The position numbers were made by a program, and so were the translations under genes. Positions 8,420 to 16,521 of a DNA stretch of 64,000 nucleotides are shown here, in pieces; position 1 is the first letter of the stretch, and each line of letters begins with the position of its first letter. The stretch comes from Alteromonas sp. LOR. Lineage in GTDB: Bacteria; Pseudomonadota; Gammaproteobacteria; Enterobacterales; Alteromonadaceae. Under the pieces are notes generated by a model. That model worked only from the letters and a program-made list of their open reading frames with translations, did not search any database and was not told the DNA's origin. The stretch covers positions 140,866 through 204,865 of the forward strand of contig NZ_JQFW01000015.1 of assembly GCF_000753865.1 (NCBI RefSeq), written 5' to 3'.

Positions 8420-9049
8420 TTAAGCCTCCGCTTCTGAACCAATGATGATATTTGTATCATCAACGAACTGATAAGGCGGCACTACTAGGTTTAATGGTGC
8501 AGGAACGTTTTGGAATACACGTCCTGCCATATCAAACTTAGAACCGTGGCACGGGCAGAAGAAACCTTCAGGAACACCTTCAACGTATTCTTCAAACGCA
8601 CCGTCTTTGAGATGCTGTGGAGAGCATCCAAGGTGAGTACAAATACCCACTAAGATTAAGTATTCTTCTTTCATGGAGCGGAAGCGGTTTTGCGCAAAGG
8701 TAGGTTGCTGCTCGGCTTCTGAATTTGGATCTTTAAGCTGATCTTCGTGCCCGCCTAGTGCTTCTAGAAGCTCAGGGGTACGACGCACAATCCACACGGG
8801 CTTGCTTCGCCACATTACACGCACTAACTGTCCAGGCTCAATCCCGCTGATATCAACTTCAACGTCAGCACCGGCCGCTTTCGCTTTGGCACTTGGATTC
8901 CAGGACGCAATAAAAGGCACTGCAGCACCAACGACACCTACACCGCCAACTACCGACGTGGCAACGGTCAAAAACCGACGACGGGTGTTGTTCTCAGGCT
9001 GATTTTCGTTGTGTGCAGACTTTGTTGCATCTACAGATACATTGCTCAT
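8420..9049 (-). CDS. petA: Ubiquinol-cytochrome c reductase, Rieske iron-sulfur subunit
   Basis: About 209 residues. The N-terminus has a twin-arginine-type signal anchor (TRRRFLTVATSVVGG) that holds the protein in the inner membrane with its cluster domain in the periplasm. The Rieske 2Fe-2S ligands are in CTHLGC (Cys137, His139) and CPCHG (Cys165, His168); Cys142 and Cys167 form the stabilising disulfide. The start at 9049 is preferred to 9055 because the GGAG ribosome site is spaced correctly only for the former. First gene of petABC; the promoter should lie in 9062-9390 but no convincing -35/-10 pair was found. Confidence 0.96.
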   Translation of the reverse strand: MSNVSVDATKSAHNENQPENNTRRRFLTVATSVVGGVGVVGAAVPFIASWNPSAKAKAAGADVEVDISGIEPGQLVRVMWRSKPVWIVRRTPELLEALGGHEDQLKDPNSEAEQQPTFAQNRFRSMKEEYLILVGICTHLGCSPQHLKDGAFEEYVEGVPEGFFCPCHGSKFDMAGRVFQNVPAPLNLVVPPYQFVDDTNIIIGSEAEA

Positions 9050-9061
9050 CCACATTTCTCC

Positions 9062-9395
9062 AGGTTTGGATAATTATGATGCCATCTAAAAAGGCTTATA
9101 CTGGTTTTATCTCGCCTGTATTACCGCATCATATGGCTTGTCGTGAGAGCGAAATAACAGCAAAAGGCGCTGTTTTACGGTTCCACGAAAGTTATCAATT
9201 TTTTCGACTGCAAATGATAAAAGAAAAGCCCTTATAAACACAAGGTTTTACTGGTATTTAAGCATAAATTTAATTCATTGAAGCTGAGGGTAAAATCGGT
9301 GATAAGCGCTTTAAATCAGGGTTTTAACATGAATAGCACCTAAAAAGCAGGGGAAATTAAACCTTTTTTATTTTGCTCAATATCTTACAGGCAAT
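9062..9395. other. Intergenic region upstream of petABC
   Basis: AT-rich stretch between petA and the rpsI terminator. It should hold the petABC promoter on the - strand. No open frame with a ribosome site, no RNA gene and no repeat was recognised. Confidence 0.5.
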
Positions 9396-9421
9396 AAAAA
9401 ACCCGGCAGAGCCGGGTTTTT
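9396..9421 (-). terminator. Intrinsic terminator of rplM-rpsI
   Basis: Inverted repeat AAAAACCCGGC / GCCGGGTTTTT with a three-base loop, directly after rpsI in the - direction and followed by T residues in the transcript sense. Confidence 0.93.
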
Positions 9422-9440
9422 GCAATACAAAAAACGTAAA

Positions 9441-9833
9441 TTAACGTTTTGAGAATTGTGGACGCTTACGTGCTTTGTGTAGACCCACTTTCTTACGTTC
9501 AACCTGACGTGCGTCACGTGTAACGAAGCCAGCTTTGCGTAGTGCAGGACGTAACGCTTCATCATACTCCATAAGAGCACGAGTGATGCCGTGACGAATT
9601 GCGCCAGCTTGACCATTTGAACCACCACCTTTAACAGTGATGTATAGGTCAAACTTTTCTAGCATTTCTACAAGTTCTAGAGGCTGACGTACAACCATGC
9701 ACTCAGTCTCACGACCGAAGTACTGATCTAGAGCGCGTTTGTTTACTTGAATGTTACCTGAGCCTGGACGCAAGAACACACGAGCGGTAGAACTTTTGCG
9801 GCGGCCGGTGCCGTAGTATTGAGTATCTGCCAT
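9441..9833 (-). CDS. rpsI: 30S ribosomal protein S9
   Basis: A 130-residue uS9. It begins [16 protein letters not shown], the family signature, and ends in the basic tail KRPQFSKR whose last residues reach the P-site tRNA in the 30S subunit. It is 12 bases downstream of rplM, the usual two-gene operon. Confidence 0.98.
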   Translation of the reverse strand: MADTQYYGTGRRKSSTARVFLRPGSGNIQVNKRALDQYFGRETECMVVRQPLELVEMLEKFDLYITVKGGGSNGQAGAIRHGITRALMEYDEALRPALRKAGFVTRDARQVERKKVGLHKARKRPQFSKR

Positions 9834-9845
9834 GTCGATTGCCCC

Positions 9846-10274
9846 TTAGATGTCCAAAACTTGTGGTTGCTGTGCTGCGTGCGAATGTTCTGCACCAGCG
9901 TAAACTTTCATTTTACGGAACATTGCACGGCCTAGAGGACCTTTTGGCAGCATTCCTTTCACTGCTTTCTCAATAACCATTTCTGGTTTGAAAGCTAGCA
10001 GCTTTTCAAAGTTAGTTTCTTTCAGACCACCTGGATAGCCACTGTGCGCATAATAGATTTTGTTCAACGCTTTACGGCCAGTAACCGTAATTTTGTCAGC
10101 ATTGATAACTATAATGTAATCACCAGTGTCCACGTGAGGCGTGTACTCTGGCTTATGCTTACCACGAAGGCGCAATGCGATTTCTGAAGCCAAACGGCCT
10201 AGAGTTTTGTCTGTGGCGTCAACCACGTACCAGTCACGTTGTACCGTTTCTGGCTTTGCAACAAAAGTTTTCAT
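9846..10274 (-). CDS. rplM: 50S ribosomal protein L13
   Basis: A 142-residue uL13, exactly the E. coli length. Typical features are the start [20 protein letters not shown] and the tract [21 protein letters not shown]. In E. coli L13 represses its own operon through the leader RNA; here the roughly 130-base leader has two stable hairpins (10306-10328 and 10372-10389), compatible with similar control. The promoter at 10411-10438 has a GC-rich discriminator, as expected for a stringently controlled ribosomal protein operon. Confidence 0.98.
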   Translation of the reverse strand: MKTFVAKPETVQRDWYVVDATDKTLGRLASEIALRLRGKHKPEYTPHVDTGDYIIVINADKITVTGRKALNKIYYAHSGYPGGLKETNFEKLLAFKPEMVIEKAVKGMLPKGPLGRAMFRKMKVYAGAEHSHAAQQPQVLDI

Positions 10275-10305
10275 TTAAATATCACCCGAATAATATCGTC
10301 GTTAC

Positions 10306-10389
10306 TGATTTCTGAACACCAGAAATCACCATAAAATCAACACAAGGACCCCTTCGAGCCGGTCGATTCTTCCACCTTCCCAAAGGTGG
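10306..10389 (-). promoter_or_regulatory. rplM 5' leader with two hairpins
   Basis: Within the predicted rplM leader lie two inverted repeats: TGATTTCT / AGAAATCA (8-bp stem, 10306-10328) and CCACCTT / AAGGTGG (7-bp stem, 10372-10389). Autogenous control by L13 is known in E. coli; that these hairpins do this here is inference. Confidence 0.5.
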
Positions 10390-10410
10390 GCGTAACTGGG
10401 CAGGGCGCGA

Positions 10411-10438
10411 ATTATACAGATTTTATGGCAAATGCGAA
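10411..10438 (-). promoter_or_regulatory. Putative rplM-rpsI promoter
   Basis: On the - strand a perfect -10 TATAAT (10411-10416) lies 16 bases from a -35-like TTCGCA (10433-10438). The bases after the -10 are TCGCGCCCTGCC, a GC-rich discriminator typical of ppGpp/DksA-repressed ribosomal promoters. Confidence 0.7.
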
Positions 10439-10584
10439 CCCCTAGAGTGAAAAAATGTACAGTTTTTCTGCTTTAAACGGTGACATCCATTTCAATATAA
10501 GATAACGTTTATCTGCTTTATTTTTGACCAACCACACAAAACATAAAAGCAACCACAAAAAACTAGAAAAATAACGACGACATT

Positions 10585-11637
10585 ATGAATCGCCCTACAG
10601 CATTTAGTATTGTAAACCTTATGGCGTGTGCTATCGCACTATCTGTTGTGTGTTATCCCGCAAATGCCTTTTATCCTGAGTCGGTTCAAAACGCAGTTAA
10701 TGGAGCCGCTATTGAAGTAGATAACGAAACGGTTATTGAAACCCCTAGCGACTCGCCAAATAAAAAAGACGCTACTGCGGAGACCGTCGTACTTGCCAGA
10801 GCCTTCGCCAATGATGACTTTGGAAAGTACCAAATAGCAGTATTATCCCGAGCCCTTGAAGTCACATCAGAGTTCGGCGAGCTAAACATATCCCTTCACC
10901 CACAGCCCATGTCTCAAAGCCGTCAAGTGCGAAGCTTACTTGAAGGCTCTGCCGATATTATGTGGAGCGTAACGAGTAAGTCTAGAGAGCGCAAACTCAC
11001 GCCTATACGACTGCCCTTACTGCGTGGTTATTCTGGCCATCGCGTCATCGTAGTAAACAAAGAGGAAAAGGCACAGTTTGACGACATAACCTCACTGGAA
11101 AGTTTAAAAGAGAAGCAGTTTGTACAGGGCTCCGATTGGCCGGATTTAACAATACTCAAAGCCAACGGATTTGGCGTAGTTAGCGAAGATTGGAGTACGT
11201 GGTTTCGTTCTATGTATCTGCTTGTTGAACGCAATGTGGTAGACGGCTTCCCTCGAAATATTATTGAGATTTATAACGACATTCAGCATTTTGACAACAA
11301 CGTCTTAGCCATAGATAAGAACCACCTAATCACCTACCCCAACTACGAATATTTCTTTGTACGCCCTGATAAGCAGCAATTGGCCAATAGAATTCGCCTT
11401 GGGCTGATAAGGCTTATCGAATCAGGAGAGCTTGAAGAGATTTTCTATAGTATAGATACCCACTTACTCGCTATTGACCTGCTTAACGACCCCAAACGAC
11501 AAGTACATGAATTAAACAACCCGCTCATTCCCGGCCCTCTTGACTATGCTGATTGGGTTAAAACCCCACAACTTGCGGTTAAAGCCATTGAGCTAGAGAT
11601 GGGTTACCCCTCTTTAGCTATTGATGTGAATGATTAG
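10585..11637 (+). CDS. Periplasmic solute-binding-like protein (SBP family 3-like)
   Basis: A 350-residue secreted protein. The first 28 residues form a signal peptide (cut after NAF or thereabouts), followed by a low-complexity acidic stretch of about 45 residues and then a periplasmic-binding fold. Recognisable parts are the ligand-cleft strand GSADIMWSVTSKSRERK, the hinge tract LREDL-like ITSLESLKEKQFVQGSDW, and the C-terminal lobe with IRLGLIRLIESGELEEIF. Such stand-alone proteins, common in Alteromonadales, resemble amino-acid-binding proteins but have no transporter genes next to them, so the ligand and partner are unknown. It is divergent from rplM. Confidence 0.7.
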   Translation: MNRPTAFSIVNLMACAIALSVVCYPANAFYPESVQNAVNGAAIEVDNETVIETPSDSPNKKDATAETVVLARAFANDDFGKYQIAVLSRALEVTSEFGELNISLHPQPMSQSRQVRSLLEGSADIMWSVTSKSRERKLTPIRLPLLRGYSGHRVIVVNKEEKAQFDDITSLESLKEKQFVQGSDWPDLTILKANGFGVVSEDWSTWFRSMYLLVERNVVDGFPRNIIEIYNDIQHFDNNVLAIDKNHLITYPNYEYFFVRPDKQQLANRIRLGLIRLIESGELEEIFYSIDTHLLAIDLLNDPKRQVHELNNPLIPGPLDYADWVKTPQLAVKAIELEMGYPSLAIDVND

Positions 11638-11711
11638 TATATATCAGTTCTAAGCAGTTCCAATTTACCCATTGCGCTCCTACTATAAATAAAACGTAGA
11701 AAGGATTGTTT

Positions 11712-12878
11712 ATGCCTAAGATACCCCGTTCTCCAGCTCTTGATTACACCCGTGACATGAGCGAAAAACGCAGACAGTTTATCGAAAACGAAACCAATGC
11801 ATCCCTTACTCATTCGAGTCATTTTTCTCTTGAGCCAGAATCTCTGGCCGGAAATATTGAAAACTTTACCGGTGTGGCGCAAGTTCCTATTGGATTTGCA
11901 GGCCCCATGCTGGTTAACGGTGAAGCTGCACAAGGTGAGTTTTATGTGCCTATGGCGACGACAGAAGGTACGTTAGTGGCAAGCTACAGCAGGGGTATGC
12001 GCTTAACTCGGGAAGCAGGCGGCATTAAAACCACTGTGATAGACGACGCTATGCAGCGCGCACCTATGTTTGCTTTTGCTGACGCGAGAGAAGCCCTTGC
12101 CTTTGGAAAATGGATTGAGACTAACTTTGATCAGATAAAAGTTGCGAGCGAAGAAACCACTTCAGTGGGAAAACTCAGAGACATCGAACAATATGCAGTT
12201 TCAAAACTGCGCTGGCTGCGCTTTAACTTTACCTGTGGTGACGCAGCGGGTCAAAATATGGTGAGTAAAGCAACAAAAGCAGGATGCGACTGGGTATTAG
12301 ACAACTACCCTGGAAACGTTGACCACTTTGTACTTGCTGCCAACTTAGACACCGATAAGAAGCACTCACACCTCAACTCATTACACACTAGAGGTAAACG
12401 GGTCGTTGCTGAAATCACCTTGCCTAAGCAGTTGATGACAGACATCATGCATTGTCCCCCTGAAGCGCTTTTTAAGCAGCGCCAGTATTCCAACATGGGA
12501 GCCTTAATGGCTGGCAGTGTTAACAATGGCGCTCATTTTGCCAATGGCATTACCGCGGTATTCATTGCCTGCGGTCAGGATGTGGCTAACGTCGCTGAGT
12601 CCTCTGCAGGCTTCACCTATGCTGAAATTTTACCAAACGGCGACTATTACTTTTCAGTTACCATACCATCGCTCATCGTTGCGACCTATGGTGGAGGGAC
12701 CGGCTTAGCAACACAGCAGGAGTGTTTAAATGTTCTGGGCTGTGCAGGAAAAGGAAAGGTGAATAAGCTCGCAGAGATCATTGCGGCGACTGTACTATGC
12801 GGCGATTTATCTCTTGGCTCTGCTGTTGTTGCAAATGAATGGGTGTCTAGTCATGAAAAATTGGGCAGAAACCGCTAA
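11712..12878 (+). CDS. Hydroxymethylglutaryl-CoA reductase (class I-like)
   Basis: About 388 residues. Catalytic residues of HMG-CoA reductase can be placed: Glu85 in ATTEGTLVAS, Lys216 in DTDKKHSH, Asp290 in ACGQDVANVAESS, and the C-terminal His381 in SSHEKLGRNR. The conserved entry motif ENFTGVAQVPIGFAGP is present. The enzyme reduces HMG-CoA to mevalonate with NAD(P)H. This is unusual because gammaproteobacteria normally make isoprenoids by the MEP route; no other mevalonate gene is in the window. ATG at 11712 is preferred over TTG at 11706 from its AAAGGA site. Its stop overlaps that of the convergent gene by two bases. Confidence 0.9.
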   Translation: MPKIPRSPALDYTRDMSEKRRQFIENETNASLTHSSHFSLEPESLAGNIENFTGVAQVPIGFAGPMLVNGEAAQGEFYVPMATTEGTLVASYSRGMRLTREAGGIKTTVIDDAMQRAPMFAFADAREALAFGKWIETNFDQIKVASEETTSVGKLRDIEQYAVSKLRWLRFNFTCGDAAGQNMVSKATKAGCDWVLDNYPGNVDHFVLAANLDTDKKHSHLNSLHTRGKRVVAEITLPKQLMTDIMHCPPEALFKQRQYSNMGALMAGSVNNGAHFANGITAVFIACGQDVANVAESSAGFTYAEILPNGDYYFSVTIPSLIVATYGGGTGLATQQECLNVLGCAGKGKVNKLAEIIAATVLCGDLSLGSAVVANEWVSSHEKLGRNR

Positions 12879-13267
12879 GCATTAGCGCATTCAGGTCGAG
12901 ATATGACAAAGTATGCGCCTGCGCTCATAAACACCGCAACGCCAGCATATGCATAAAGCGGCGCGTTGGCGAATATACAAAATGTGATGAAGCTAAGCAG
13001 CATGCTGCAGCATGCCACACACTTTGTCCGTTTAGATATTGCGCCATTGTCGCGCCATGCGCGCAAGGTTTCACCGAAACGCGGGTGTTGCAACAACCAG
13101 CGCTCAAGCTTGGGCGATGAGCGTGTAAAGCAATAAAGCGCACCAATGAGAAAAACAGTGGTGGGCATAACGGGCAAGAAAGCACCAATAACACCTAAGA
13201 GTGTGAATAACGCACCGAGAACGGCGAAAAATGGCTTACCCACTTTTTTAATGATGCGAACGCTCAA
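12875..13267 (-). CDS. DUF454 (YbaN-like) inner-membrane protein
   Basis: A 130-residue membrane protein with the YbaN/DUF454 hallmarks: a first hydrophobic segment with GAFLPVMPTTVFLIGALYCF, a basic amphipathic middle (SSPKLERWLLQHPRFGETLRAW), and two further membrane helices. Function is unknown for the family. The best start is TTG at 13267 behind a GGGGAG site. The last codons overlap the HMG-CoA reductase gene tail to tail; the two stop codons share two bases. Confidence 0.8.
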   Translation of the reverse strand: MSVRIIKKVGKPFFAVLGALFTLLGVIGAFLPVMPTTVFLIGALYCFTRSSPKLERWLLQHPRFGETLRAWRDNGAISKRTKCVACCSMLLSFITFCIFANAPLYAYAGVAVFMSAGAYFVISRPECANA

Positions 13268-13412
13268 TTAACTCCCCTTAAGACCGCTGACAGTGACGCG
13301 TGACAGTAACAAGTCAGCACACTGACGATTCAACAAAGGCCAAATTTCGATTTGATAATAGTATTAGCGTAGCACGGGTTTGTTATTACAGCGCTGAAAT
13401 CTCGCTACTTTT

Positions 13413-14339
13413 TTACAGTTTTTCTTTCGCTTTTACTTTCACCCATAGCGACTCCATCTCATCTAGCGATAAATCGGTTAATGAGTGATGCTGAGCGTGA
13501 GCCAGGTCCTCTACCGCGGTGAAGCGCTTTACAAACTTAATACTGGCTTTGCGCAGTGCGGTATCCGCGTCTATGTTGCAGTGCCTAGCTAAATTCACCA
13601 TTGCAAAGAGTGCATCGCCAATCTCTTCTTCAATGGCGTCTTGGTTTCGGGTTGAGGCGTTAAGCTCTTGCTTAATCTCTTCTAACTCTTCTTCAACTTT
13701 ATCTAACACGGGCAGAGTATCTGGCCAATCAAACCCTACTTTGGCACATTTTTTTTGCAATTTTTGTGCGTACATCAGTGCAGGCATTCCTTTAGGCACA
13801 CTATCTAAAAGAGGCTCATTGTTTACTCGATGAGGCTGGCTGATGTCTGTGTTGGCCTGTTTTGCTGCTTTTCTCTCTGCTTTTTCTTGGGCCTTAATGG
13901 CCTCCCACTGCTGAGCCAGATCTTCTTGAGATAACCCTTCTTGAGATAATCCTTGTTGAGAAAAGGCGGATTGACTGGTTTTGGCGCCGGTTGTTACGCT
14001 GGCCTGTTCCTGAGCAAAGACATGAGGATGGCGACGCACCAGCTTATCGCTAATGGCTGTTGCCACATCGTCAAAGTCAAACTGCCCGTCTTCTTGTGCA
14101 ATGTGGGCATAAAAGACAATTTGAAACAGCAAGTCGCCTAACTCGTCTCGGATATCGTCTATATCGCCACCAGCGATAGCATCGACAACTTCATACGCCT
14201 CTTCAATAGTAAATCGCGTAAGGGACTCCATGGTCTGCTGTTGATCCCACGGGCACCCGCCGTCATCAGAGCGTAGCGCATCCATAATAGACAAAAGACG
14301 CGCCACGCCGGGCAAATTAGCTTTGCTTGCGTCTTGCAT
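13413..14339 (-). CDS. mazG: Nucleoside triphosphate pyrophosphohydrolase MazG
   Basis: A 308-residue MazG with two MazG domains. The first has EEAYEVVDAIAGGD and DELGDLLFQIVFYAH, the second EEIGDALFAMVNLARH; the acidic residues bind Mg2+. MazG hydrolyses (d)NTPs to NMPs and lowers ppGpp effects, matching its position after relA. Between the domains is an insertion of roughly 45 residues relative to E. coli (263 aa), containing an in-frame 15-bp tandem repeat that encodes SQQGL, SQEGL, SQEDL. The start lies inside the relA end with a 23-base overlap, so the two genes are co-transcribed. Confidence 0.95.
   Translation of the reverse strand: MQDASKANLPGVARLLSIMDALRSDDGGCPWDQQQTMESLTRFTIEEAYEVVDAIAGGDIDDIRDELGDLLFQIVFYAHIAQEDGQFDFDDVATAISDKLVRRHPHVFAQEQASVTTGAKTSQSAFSQQGLSQEGLSQEDLAQQWEAIKAQEKAERKAAKQANTDISQPHRVNNEPLLDSVPKGMPALMYAQKLQKKCAKVGFDWPDTLPVLDKVEEELEEIKQELNASTRNQDAIEEEIGDALFAMVNLARHCNIDADTALRKASIKFVKRFTAVEDLAHAQHHSLTDLSLDEMESLWVKVKAKEKL
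13923..13966 (-). repeat. 15-bp tandem repeat inside mazG
   Basis: Three units of TTCTTGAGATAACCC type start at 13923, 13938 and 13953 (the last diverged and one base short of being counted fully). They encode the SQxxL repeats of the MazG inter-domain insertion. Confidence 0.75.
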
Positions 14340-16500
14340 CAGTGACTCCTTTGAGCTGGCGTAGGCGAGTGATGACTTTGGACAAACTGTCTAGCGTAAG
14401 CACTTCAATAGATATAGTAATTAACGCGGTTTGACGGTTTTTATCACTTAAGCTGTTTACCCCAAGCAGCGGTACATTTTCGTTTGCCAACACGGTTGTG
14501 ACATCGCGAAGTAGTCCGGTTCTGTCGTGACAATGAATATCCACCGCCGTTTCAAAGCCCACCTTGAGCTCTTGTGACCAGTTAACTTCTATTTGGCGTT
14601 CGGGGTGCTGAACCAATAAGTTCTGCAATTGGTCACAACTTTCTTTGTGAACACTGACTCCCCTGCCCTGAGTGATATACCCCATAATAGGCTCGCCAGG
14701 TACGGGCTTGCAGCAGTTCGCCAATTGACTCATAAGGTGACCAACACCTTGCACAACCACAGCGTCTTTTTTACCTGTTCCAGCAGCCGTTTTGCGGGTT
14801 TTAACTTTAGGGCTAATCTCAGGCTCTACCTGAGGCGGCTCTTGTAATTGATGAATGAAGTTAACAACCTGCATCACCCTTACATCGCCTGCGCCTACCG
14901 CAGTAAATAGGTCGTCTTTCGTCTGCAGATTAAACTTCTCACACGCTTGTGCCGGGACTTTCGTGGGTAAATGAGCACGATGAAGCTCTCGCTCTAGCAG
15001 CTCTTTACCGGCGGCAAGGTTCTTTTCTCTGTCTTGTTTTTTAAAGTAAGAATGAATGGTAGCCCGTGCCCGAGAAGAATGGACATAACCCAAACCGGGA
15101 TGCATCCAGTCTCTACTTGGGTTCAGCTCTTTTCCAGTGAGCACTTCCACCTGGTCGCCACTTTGCAGCAAGTAAGTAAAAGGCACGATCCTGCCATTTA
15201 TTTTAGCCCCATTGCAGCGGTGCCCTACATTGCTGTGTATGTAATAGGCGAAATCTAACGGTGTAGCCCCTTGGGGTAAATCGATAACATCACCTTTCGG
15301 TGTGAACACATACACCCTGTCGTCAAATACCTGACTTCGAATTTCTTCGACTAAGTCGCCAGACTCTGCCACTTCTTCTTGCCACGCTAAAATACGACGC
15401 AGCCAGTTTATTCGCTCATCGTAACCAGACTGTTTACCCGCACTGCCCTCTTTGTACTTCCAATGAGCAGCCACGCCTAGCTCGGCATCTTGATGCATTT
15501 GCTGTGTGCGTATTTGAATTTCGATTGGCTTGCCTTTGGGCCCAACAACAACGGTGTGAATAGACTGATAGCCATTGGGTTTAGGCGTCGCGATATAGTC
15601 GTCAAATTCAGTAGGTAAATGTTTATAGTTGGCGTGAACGGTGCCAAGAGCAGCGTAACAATCTTGTAGTCTATCGGCAATAATTCTCACCGCTCGAATA
15701 TCGAATAGCTGCTCAAACGTGAGCCGCTTTTTCTGCATTTTTTTCCAAATACTGAATATGTGTTTTGGTCTTCCGTACACTTCTGCACGGATGTTTTCAG
15801 TATTCATTATTCCCTGCAAATCGTCGACTATGGAATCGATGTATTCAGCCCGCTCTTTGCGTTTTCCATCAAGCTGCTTGGCAATTTGCTTATAGGTAAC
15901 CGGGTGCAGATAGCGAAAGGCTAAGTCTTCAAGCTCCCACTTTAATTGCCCTATGCCCAGTCGATTCGCTAACGGCGCATAAATGCTGGCGCACTCCCTG
16001 GCCACCATCACGCGCGTTTCTTCATCGGCAACTTTAGCTTGCTGTAACGCGCAAATTCGCTCCGCCATTTTGATAACAACGGCGCGCACATCCTCGACCA
16101 TGGCCAATAACATTCTGCGAATACTATCGGTGTGCTGTTCATCTGAAGAATCTGCGCGTTCTTTGCCGCTTAGCCTGCGTGCATGAAGCGACTTGATTGC
16201 ATCCATTCTGCGTACGCCAACAATAAGCTCTTTTATCTCAGCGCCAAATTCATCGCTAATATCGTCTTCATTTAAAACGTGCTGTTCACAATAGGGAAAG
16301 ACGAGTGCGGCCTGAAGCGTTACGTCGTCCATATTGAGCTGACAGAGAATTTCCACCATCTCTTGACCCACAAGCAGCCGCTCGGGGGAAGCAGACACTG
16401 CTCGTAACTTTTCTTTTGTGTGACTGTGAAGCCCTAAACTATCTAACCACGCCTCGAAGGGGGGTCTATGCGCTTCGTGTACCTTTCTTGTTGATACCAT
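14317..16500 (-). CDS. relA: (p)ppGpp synthetase RelA
   Basis: A 727-residue long RSH protein. The N-terminal hydrolase domain is degenerate: where SpoT has an HDxxED-type motif this reads ALVFPYCEQ, so it should be synthase-only, the mark of RelA. The synthetase domain (about 240-370) holds RHIF-like KHIFSIWKKM and TPKPNGYQSIHT. TGS (about 390-450) and a C-terminal ACT domain (about 650-727) follow. RelA makes (p)ppGpp on ribosomes carrying uncharged tRNA. Its order rlmD-relA-mazG is conserved in gammaproteobacteria. The product probably represses the rplM promoter seen at 10411. Confidence 0.96.
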   Translation of the reverse strand: MVSTRKVHEAHRPPFEAWLDSLGLHSHTKEKLRAVSASPERLLVGQEMVEILCQLNMDDVTLQAALVFPYCEQHVLNEDDISDEFGAEIKELIVGVRRMDAIKSLHARRLSGKERADSSDEQHTDSIRRMLLAMVEDVRAVVIKMAERICALQQAKVADEETRVMVARECASIYAPLANRLGIGQLKWELEDLAFRYLHPVTYKQIAKQLDGKRKERAEYIDSIVDDLQGIMNTENIRAEVYGRPKHIFSIWKKMQKKRLTFEQLFDIRAVRIIADRLQDCYAALGTVHANYKHLPTEFDDYIATPKPNGYQSIHTVVVGPKGKPIEIQIRTQQMHQDAELGVAAHWKYKEGSAGKQSGYDERINWLRRILAWQEEVAESGDLVEEIRSQVFDDRVYVFTPKGDVIDLPQGATPLDFAYYIHSNVGHRCNGAKINGRIVPFTYLLQSGDQVEVLTGKELNPSRDWMHPGLGYVHSSRARATIHSYFKKQDREKNLAAGKELLERELHRAHLPTKVPAQACEKFNLQTKDDLFTAVGAGDVRVMQVVNFIHQLQEPPQVEPEISPKVKTRKTAAGTGKKDAVVVQGVGHLMSQLANCCKPVPGEPIMGYITQGRGVSVHKESCDQLQNLLVQHPERQIEVNWSQELKVGFETAVDIHCHDRTGLLRDVTTVLANENVPLLGVNSLSDKNRQTALITISIEVLTLDSLSKVITRLRQLKGVTDARRKQS

Positions 16501-16521
16501 ATCCGTAACTCACTGCGACTG

